Below, piece after piece: positions 26,993 through 34,200 of a stretch of DNA of 40,784 bases. The notes under the pieces were generated by a model. That model saw nothing but the letters and a program-made list of their open reading frames with translations, was not told the origin of the DNA and searched no databases. How positions within the stretch are numbered: the stretch's first letter is position 1; every line of letters begins with the position of its first letter. This stretch comes from CAZVPF01 sp964628195 (GTDB lineage Bacteria > Planctomycetota > Phycisphaerae > Sedimentisphaerales > Anaerohalosphaeraceae), in assembly GCA_964628195.1 (NCBI GenBank), contig CAZVPF010000026.1:1-40784 (forward strand). Direction: 5' to 3'. The translations under genes were made by a program, and so were the position numbers.

Positions 26993-28309
26993 ATGGACAT
27001 CGAAAAAAGACATTCTCCCTGGCTGTATGTAATTACACTCTATTTGCCATTCGGAATATTGAACGGTTTCATGCAGCAGTTCCCCCTGAACCTGTTTAAG
27101 CTGCTGGGAATCTCTAACCAGTTAATATCACTTATCACCGGGGTGGGTATTATTTTGTCATTTCGGTTCATATATGCACCATGGCTGGACAGCATAAGCA
27201 CTAAAAGAAGGCTTTCCCTGGTCATACTTTTTTTAGCATCTATTGTTATGTTCACAATAGCGGCTATGCTTTTTATGCAAATACAGGTAAACCTCCTGTT
27301 CTGGGTGGTGCTTGTAATTCTGTTTTTTTTGGCTTTTTGCAGCGCCTCTTATGAGACCTCAGCCGACGGGTATTATATCCGCGCGCTTGACCCCAAGTTT
27401 CAGGCGCAGTTTATCGGCATCAAAACATTCGCGATAAGGTTCGGCACCATAACCGCTGTTATGATTTTTCTCTGGGGGGCGACTAAAATTGCGGAAAAAT
27501 ACGGTGCGGTAAATGTTACATCAAAAGACAAAACCGGTTTTTACATTGGTTTTTGTATCGCATATATTGCGGCGGGGTTTCTAATGCTTTTCTCGGCATT
27601 TTGGAACAAATTTGCGATACCTGTCATACCTCAGGATACGCCTGTAAAACACAAGGGGTTCCCACTGAAAGAAGTGCTTGTCGAATACTTCAAACAGGAC
27701 AGGGTTGTTTTCATTATCCTGATAATATTACTTTACAGGTTCGGCCAGGGATTTCTTTTAATGCGTAATCCGTTTCTCCTTGACCCCGTTTCCAAGGGAG
27801 GCATGAACACTGAGGCAAGTGCGATGCCGCTCTACAGCCTTCTTACGGACACCCCGTGGACAATAATAGGCGGCATCTGGGGCGGATATATTATTAAGTG
27901 GAAAGGCCTGAGAAAAAGTTTTATCCCTCTTGCCCTGTTTATGAGCCTGCCCAATTTGTTTTATGCCTGGCTTGCCTGGCAAAGACCTGGAGGAGCGATA
28001 GAGTTATTTGGAACCAGCCTCAACATCCCCATGCTCATTGGTTCCAGCTTTGAATCACTCGGCTATGGGCTGAGCTTCAGTGCGATCTTTTATTATATGC
28101 ACATCACCGCCACCTACGCAGGGCATAATAAAACATCCATACTCGCGATTTCCATGTGTATTATGAATCTCGGTTTTTCAATACCGATGATGGCCAGCGG
28201 GTATATCCAGTCCTCAATAGGGTATACCTGGACATTTTTTATCAGCGTCCCGGTAGGCCTATTAACTGTTTTAGTAATACCTTTTTTGAAGATACCGGAT
28301 TCTATATAA
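26993..28309 (+). CDS. MFS transporter, probably for sugars or oligosaccharides
   Basis: A 438-residue membrane protein with about 12 hydrophobic helices. Features fit the major facilitator superfamily, near the AmpG/PAT-type permeases: 'LYLPFGILNGFMQQF' in helix 1, a short basic loop 'STKRRLS' after helix 2, and 'EVLVEYFKQDRVVFIILIIL' marking the second half. It starts eight bases after the BNR gene, behind AGGAAAG. Its place in an operon of glycan-degrading enzymes suggests that it imports the released, perhaps still sulfated, oligosaccharide across the inner membrane. No TonB-dependent SusC/D pair is in the window. Confidence 0.82.
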   Translation: MDIEKRHSPWLYVITLYLPFGILNGFMQQFPLNLFKLLGISNQLISLITGVGIILSFRFIYAPWLDSISTKRRLSLVILFLASIVMFTIAAMLFMQIQVNLLFWVVLVILFFLAFCSASYETSADGYYIRALDPKFQAQFIGIKTFAIRFGTITAVMIFLWGATKIAEKYGAVNVTSKDKTGFYIGFCIAYIAAGFLMLFSAFWNKFAIPVIPQDTPVKHKGFPLKEVLVEYFKQDRVVFIILIILLYRFGQGFLLMRNPFLLDPVSKGGMNTEASAMPLYSLLTDTPWTIIGGIWGGYIIKWKGLRKSFIPLALFMSLPNLFYAWLAWQRPGGAIELFGTSLNIPMLIGSSFESLGYGLSFSAIFYYMHITATYAGHNKTSILAISMCIMNLGFSIPMMASGYIQSSIGYTWTFFISVPVGLLTVLVIPFLKIPDSI

Positions 28310-28339
28310 TATCCGCAGTTAATTTCGGAGTTGATACCA

Positions 28340-29824
28340 ATGCCTGAAAAGAAAAATAAGCCGAACATACTTTTGATTGTGACCGACGACCAGCGATATG
28401 ATACCATTAGCGCTTTGGGCAATCCGCATATTCACACTCCAAATCTTGATAACCTAACAAGGAACGGCTTTGCTTTTGAGAGACAGTTCTGCACTACCCC
28501 GATATGCACTCCCGCCAGGGCGGAAATACTGACCGGGTGTCATTCATTCAATAACCGGGTGCCGTGGTTCGGTATGCCAATCAAGCCTGAGCTTGAATTG
28601 CTTCCGCAGACTATGCAGAGAAACGGCTATCACACAATCCATGTCGGAAAGTGGCACAATGACGGCCATCCGAGAGACAAGGGCTATGTTGTAACAAGAA
28701 GGGTATTTAACGAAGACAATCTTAATGACCCGTTGGTAAAAGGACACTTTGTTAAATTTGAGGAGCAAGGCGGGATTCTCGAAGGCCACAGCACGGAACT
28801 ATTTACCGACGCGGCATTGCAGGAAATGACAACAGCGCCTGAAGATAAACCATGGTTTTGTTATGTTGGCTATTTCGCCCCGCATGACCCGCATCACAGT
28901 CCGCCGCCTTTTGACACCCTTTACCCGGCTGAAAAAATGCCTCTTTTTCCAAATCACATGCCCGAACACCCTTTCGATAACGGTGCAATGACAATTCGGG
29001 ATGAACTTTTGGAGAACTGGCCCCGGCAACATGATGCGATGAAGAAATACCGCAGCCGTTATTATGGAATGATAACACATTTAGACCACAATATCGGTCT
29101 TTTAATCGGGCAGTTGCAAACCGCAGGCCGGTTGGATAATACTGTAATTATCTTTACAGGTGACCAGGGGCTTGCAGCAGGAAGTCACGGCCTGCTTGGA
29201 AAGGAGAACATGTATGACCACAGCATCGCTTCACCTTTGATTCTAAGCGGACCGGGGATAACCCGGGGGGGACGAAGCCTCGCTATGAGTCATCACACAG
29301 ATCTTTTCCCCACTATATGTGACCTCGCCGGAATTGACCGTCCGAATTCCGCAGCAGACGGTTTTAGTCTTTTACCCGTAATTCAGGGTGATAAAGAAAA
29401 AGTCAGGGATGCTGTTCTATGCGAGTTTTGTGTACCGCGGGCTCGCAACGGCAAATTGTTCCAGGTCCAGCGGGCAGTGAGGACCGAAAAATGGAAGCTC
29501 ATGTGGTATGCTGAAAGCAATATGTATCAGCTTTTCGATTTGGAACGGGATGCCGACGAGTTAGTCAATCTCCTTGCCCCCTGGCGACTGCGGCACTGGC
29601 GCCTTGCGGCTAACGATCCGAAATATTTTACATGGGAAAAAAACCGGTGGGCACCTGTTGACTTCAGGCCGGAATACACTCATAAACAGGTCATGGATAC
29701 AGCGGTGAAGTTATGGGAGAAGATGATAGAGCTAATGGACCAACAGGGTGACCCCCTTCCTCCCGAACAACGCCCTGCCCGCCCAGTAGATCCGGATACT
29801 TCAACAGCCGGGGCATTGGATTAA
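28340..29824 (+). CDS. Type I sulfatase, apparently cytoplasmic
   Basis: A 494-residue S1-type sulfatase. The formylglycine motif is 'CTPAR' with Cys56 ('TPICTPARAEILTG'). Metal ligands lie in 'LLIVTDDQRYDT' (Asp16, Asp17) and 'FTGDQGLAAGSHGLLGKENM', where Gln follows Asp instead of the more common Asn or His. An in-frame TTG at 28331 extends the frame, but it directly abuts the CGGAG ribosome-binding site, so the ATG at 28340 (nine bases away) is preferred. No signal peptide is present. It is the last gene of the nine-gene operon, 30 bases after the transporter. Its sequence differs clearly from the other two sulfatases, suggesting action on a different sulfate position. Confidence 0.9.
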   Translation: MPEKKNKPNILLIVTDDQRYDTISALGNPHIHTPNLDNLTRNGFAFERQFCTTPICTPARAEILTGCHSFNNRVPWFGMPIKPELELLPQTMQRNGYHTIHVGKWHNDGHPRDKGYVVTRRVFNEDNLNDPLVKGHFVKFEEQGGILEGHSTELFTDAALQEMTTAPEDKPWFCYVGYFAPHDPHHSPPPFDTLYPAEKMPLFPNHMPEHPFDNGAMTIRDELLENWPRQHDAMKKYRSRYYGMITHLDHNIGLLIGQLQTAGRLDNTVIIFTGDQGLAAGSHGLLGKENMYDHSIASPLILSGPGITRGGRSLAMSHHTDLFPTICDLAGIDRPNSAADGFSLLPVIQGDKEKVRDAVLCEFCVPRARNGKLFQVQRAVRTEKWKLMWYAESNMYQLFDLERDADELVNLLAPWRLRHWRLAANDPKYFTWEKNRWAPVDFRPEYTHKQVMDTAVKLWEKMIELMDQQGDPLPPEQRPARPVDPDTSTAGALD

Positions 29825-29836
29825 AAATGCAAAAAA

Positions 29837-29867
29837 AGCCGGTTCATACAAAAAGTGCGAACCGGCT
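29837..29867 (-). terminator. Hairpin terminator between convergent genes
   Basis: AGCCGGTTC (29837-29845) and GAACCGGCT (29859-29867) form a perfect 9-base stem with a 13-base loop. On the minus strand it ends in a run of seven T, so it is a typical terminator for the PEP-CTERM gene at 29890. It also lies 12 bases after the plus-strand operon's stop, where it has no T-run but could still act. Confidence 0.8.
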
Positions 29868-29889
29868 CATTGATAGTAAATAGTCATCG

Positions 29890-30867
29890 TTACTTATTGT
29901 TTCTTTTGATCAGACCTGCCAAACCTAAGCACAGCAGAGAAATTGTAGCAGGTTCCGGCACGGTAACAACATCCGACCATTCAGTCCCTAACATCAGTTC
30001 GTCAAACTGGACGTACTCCTGATAGTTGGAATCAAAGTTCTCTATATAGAAGCCACCCCTGATCATGGAGGTGGTGCTGCCCAGCAAATGACCGTATGTT
30101 GTCAGTGCCGGGGTATCTCCAGCTTCGTTTAAGGATTGAGGGTTGGCCCATGCTGTTAGACGCTCTTTGGTGCCGTCAGAATTATATTCGATTTTAGCAA
30201 CAACAAAGTAAGTGGTATTGTCGGCGACATCCGATAAAAGCGTAGAATTGACCATTACACCTGTTTCATCCCTGTGCCTTACCACAAGATCAACTTTGCT
30301 GCCGTCACCATGAAAACCAAATAAAGCGCCATAAAATTGCGTTCCATCAAATGCATTCCCTGCAATAGACTGAGAAAAACCCATCATAGAGTTAATGTTA
30401 AGGTTTCCGCTCAGGTTGTCGGCCCTTACGAGTCCACTCATATAGTAAACATTGCTGCCTGTGTAGGAATCCATCGTTCTACGGGCCCAACTGACGTCAC
30501 TTGATATCCCGCGGGCTCGCACATTTCCTCCTATTACCTGGTTTAATCCATACGAAAGACCTGCAAGATCGGTAGGTCCGATATAAGCATTGGTTCCTGT
30601 GTTAGTTGAATTTCCTTCCCATACGTTGGCGGCACTCCAGCCAACGATGGGACCTCCGGCAACGTCTTTATTGTTTCCGTTGGTGAAATCACGAAAGAAG
30701 CTGCCGGCGTTGTACTCCCCGTTCAGCTTATCATTTGCGCCATTATCCACATTCGCGTTCAAAAAGGGATCATACGCAATAAGCCCGGCGTAAACACTGG
30801 TAGCACATAAAAGCACGATGAACAAAACTAAGACATGAAATTTAGACTTTCCACTGCAACTTTTCAT
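29890..30867 (-). CDS. PEP-CTERM protein consisting of the shared N-terminal domain
   Basis: A 325-residue protein. After a signal peptide (about 1-29) almost the whole chain is the domain found at the N-terminus of the genes at 8566 and 12606 ('YDPFLNANVDNGANDKLNG', 'VQFDELMLGTEWSDVV'). It ends in a PEP-CTERM tail ('VPEPATISLLCLGLAGLI' plus basic residues). The fold is probably concanavalin-like; a glycan- or matrix-binding role is inferred. An in-frame GTG at 30873 exists, but it is only one base from AGGAG; the ATG at 30867, seven bases from it, is preferred. It has its own strong promoter and terminator, so it is a single-gene unit, convergent to the sulfatase operon. Confidence 0.85.
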   Translation of the reverse strand: MKSCSGKSKFHVLVLFIVLLCATSVYAGLIAYDPFLNANVDNGANDKLNGEYNAGSFFRDFTNGNNKDVAGGPIVGWSAANVWEGNSTNTGTNAYIGPTDLAGLSYGLNQVIGGNVRARGISSDVSWARRTMDSYTGSNVYYMSGLVRADNLSGNLNINSMMGFSQSIAGNAFDGTQFYGALFGFHGDGSKVDLVVRHRDETGVMVNSTLLSDVADNTTYFVVAKIEYNSDGTKERLTAWANPQSLNEAGDTPALTTYGHLLGSTTSMIRGGFYIENFDSNYQEYVQFDELMLGTEWSDVVTVPEPATISLLCLGLAGLIKRNNK

Positions 30868-30968
30868 AACCACACTCCTCTCAGATTAAACAAAATTCAA
30901 TTTAAAACAGTAATTTGACTTAAATTATTAAAGAAACGACAAAAAAACCATATCAATCAAACAAATTA

Positions 30969-30996
30969 ATTATATCAATCTAAATTGATCTGTCAA
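30969..30996 (-). promoter_or_regulatory. Consensus sigma-70 promoter for the stand-alone PEP-CTERM gene
   Basis: On the minus strand TTGACA (30991-30996) and TATAAT (30969-30974) are both perfect, with a 16-base spacer. The leader to the ATG is about 95 bases. The remaining intergenic sequence up to the next terminator at 31228 is AT-rich and holds no other gene that I can support. Confidence 0.75.
30974..30989. promoter_or_regulatory. Inverted repeat filling the promoter spacer, candidate operator
   Basis: Read on the plus strand, ATCAAT, four bases, ATTGAT form an interrupted palindrome that occupies the space between the -35 and -10 boxes. A further TATCAATC copy lies about 18 bases closer to the gene (30952-30959 region). 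A repressor bound here would exclude RNA polymerase. Confidence 0.45.
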
Positions 30997-31227
30997 CAAA
31001 AAAATACATTATGTAAAAATAGCTGGAATGTAGGCAAGTTCTATACAAATAGTCTTTTTTCTGTATTTATTGTGATATTTGATTTTTGAAAATTAATCAA
31101 CTATCCCTGCCTTATCCGCAATAGCTCTTGCTCAAGAGTATAATAATGATAGATATCCTATGTGCATGTTGGCTTTAGAATAGCCGTTTCTTTGGAATAA
31201 AGCCTAACATCCAATGCACAAGAAAAA

Positions 31228-31255
31228 GCCCCGGCTGGCTTTGACCAACCGGGGC
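31228..31255 (-). terminator. Terminator of the two-partner secretion operon
   Basis: GCCCCGG-C-TGG (31228-31238) pairs with CCA-A-CCGGGGC (31245-31255), with one mismatch and a short loop. On the minus strand it lies about 30 bases after the stop at 31286 and is followed by five T. Confidence 0.72.
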
Positions 31256-31285
31256 CTGAAATACTAATTGCAAAACCGAAAGCTG

Positions 31286-34200
31286 TTATTGTGCGGCACC
31301 GTCCTGTGTTCCGGGTGCAGCCGCCTGCCTGAGACCTTCCAGCTTCGCCCCGGCATAGACATTGACATTGGTATTATCGGTTTTGGGATAGTTGCTCCTT
31401 GCAATAGCTATAGCCTGGTCAACCGTAAGACCGCCTCTGTCATCGAGGAGGTAAACAAAACTCTCATACGCATCTGTCCACTGTTTAGCCAAAGCGTAGT
31501 AGTTCGCTTCACCTGTCCTGTTGGCAATCTCGGTGTCTATGTTAGCAAGCTCTTCAGTGGTCGGCGGCACGTCAGGGTTCTGCCTGACAGTTGAGAGAGC
31601 CTGGTCGAGGGCGTTGACGTAAGTGTCGTCGGTGTCATCAAGTACGCCCACGATCTCCTGCAGCCTTTCGAGGTCCTCGTTGCTGAGGCGAACCGCTGTT
31701 GCAATAAAGTACCTGTCCTGTGCGGAGTAAACAGCCGGTTCATAATCGACCAGCAGCGAGCCGAGCAGACCCTCAAGCCCCGGGAACTGCTGCGTGATGG
31801 CTTCAACCGCTTCGAGGTCCACATCCTGTCCCGGTTCGGGCAGCGGCGGGTCGCTGGCAAGTGCAAGCACCCATGCGTCGGGAGTTCCGCCGCGGAGTAC
31901 ATAGTCACCTCCAAGCCCTGTATCCACGAAGTCAAAGCCTGCAAGATCCGTTGCGCCTGGCAGTTTGTCGAACGCCATTTGCAGTGTTTCAGCCTGGCGT
32001 GAAACAAGCTCAAGCCTTCTGATGGTGTTGGTTTTACCGTTTTCTTCACCGATAATATCGAGGAATTTTTTGCCCAATTCAACTGTATCCTGCGAATCGA
32101 TCACAACACCGCCGCCGTTGCTTTGGACCGCTGAATTGACTGTGATCGTTCCGCCCGGGTTTGCGCTTTCGATGTAAACAGCGATATCGAATGGATCGCC
32201 CGGGTCCTTTGCCGGCAACGGGGTGTCGAGCAGTTGTGCGCCGGGCCTGTCGTCAACCGAGCCGTCCTGGTAGTAAGTTCCATTTGCGGTTATGGTAGTT
32301 CCGGAACCTATATTTATATTAGTGTTCTGGCTGCGGATAACCACTGCGGCCTTTAGGGTATCCGTTCCGTCGTAAGGCAGAGTTACACCAGTTCCAGCAA
32401 GGTGATCCGAGCTGCCTATTATATTGGCGTTATCAAGATTGGCGAAACCCTTGGTCGTAATCGGGCCGGTAGCCTGCATTGTAACACCGCCGCTGTTTGA
32501 CATCATCAGCCCGCCGGGGTTTCCAGCTCCATCTTCACCAAAGTTTTGGCCGAACTGGCTCTCGCCGCCGAATGTTTCCGTTCCTACAGTGACGCTTCCG
32601 CCCTGGATAAGAACATTGCCTTCACCGGCAGCCTGAACGCCGCTGGTCCAGTTTTCACCGTCGTTAACCACAAACCCGCCGGCTGTGGTTATCGCGCCAA
32701 GCTCGGTAGTTGCCTTGTTGTTTACGGCTATATCATCCATATCAAGCTGATCGGACTGAAGCAGCAGCCATCCGTCGGTGTCAATGTTTACCCCGGCACC
32801 CTGTGTAAGAGAGCCTGTTCCATCGCTGACACCGCCCATGTCCTCGTCGGCCTTGACAACCGTGTTACCGGTCGAGTTTACATTTCCGCCGAGGAATACG
32901 TCATTGCCGCCTGTTGTGTTTATGTCACCTTTTGTATTTACGTCACCGTTGATGTCAACATTTTGCTGAGCGTTTACATTGAGTTTCGCTGCAACAGGGT
33001 TGACGTCGATGCTTTGGACATCAATGTTGTCGCCTTTCATGTTAAGGCCGCCGGCATTATTCTTGGTTATGGAGTTGTTCGCAAGCAGGTTGCCGGTTCC
33101 GGCATCAAAGTTCTGTGTCGCTCCGCCGTCGGCTTTGACAACACCTTCGAGAATAATACCCGAAGCCGCGATGATATTTTCACCAGGTGTTATATCGCCG
33201 CCGGAACTTTTTATGGTAACCGCTTCAACGACGTTAACGTTTCCGTCAACATTCACGCCTGCGTCACCTTTAATTGTAAGGTTGCCGCTGCCGCTCTTTT
33301 TAACATTCTTCTTGGCGTCCACAGAACCAGGTACGGCACCGATTATCTGCGAAGCCGCTCCATCCATTATTATGTCATTGTCAATTGTTACGTTGCTTCC
33401 TTCGATGTTTCCGGCAACGTTATTAATTACGCCCTTAATGTGAACATCGCCTGTAGCGAGCAGGTTGTCTTCTGCGTCAAGGTCGCCTTCGATATCCAGG
33501 TTGCCGGTCTGAACGTCAACTTCATCTGCAAGCATATTTGTCATGCCTGCTTTTAAGGTCAAATCGCCTGCGTTGTTCTTAGTAACAGTTTTATTTGTCA
33601 TCAGGTTGCCTGCACCTGCGTCGAAAACCTGGTTTGCTCCGCCGTCTGCGATGACGGGACCGCTCAGCATCAAACCGGAACCGGTTACTGCATCGCCAGC
33701 CAAATTGATATTGCCCGCGGCGCTCTTAACTGTCGCAGCCGCAACCGCATGAAGGTTGCCGTCGATATTGACTCCGGTGTCACCCATAATAGTAAGATTA
33801 CCTGCGACAGTTTTCTTGACACTCTTCTTGGCGTCAACGCTTCCAGTGCCGCCGGATATATACTGTGACGAACCTGCGTCCATTTTTACTTCGCCGTCTA
33901 ACACAACACCAACTCCCTCGACATTGCCCTTGGCAACGAGGTCACCCTGGACATTTAATTGTCCTGTCTGGATGTCAACATCGTCGGCGAGCAGGTTTTG
34001 GGTGCCGGCCGTAAGGTTCAGGCCGTCACTTGCCGGGGCCTGCTTTGTTATAGTGCCCTTTGCATCGACCGTGCCGGCGGTAGCTTCGATGGTCTGGTCG
34101 CCTGCTCCAACCAGCTCGACATTTTGATTCAGGGTGACATCCTGCGCCGCAACTACATCGTTGTGGATAATTATCGTGTTAGTCGATGCTGAAATATCAA

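Noticed and set aside
32546..33556. Plus-strand open frame of 336 codons opposite the exoprotein gene
   Set aside because: It is antisense to repeat-rich TpsA sequence, follows its codon pattern and has no recognisable domain.
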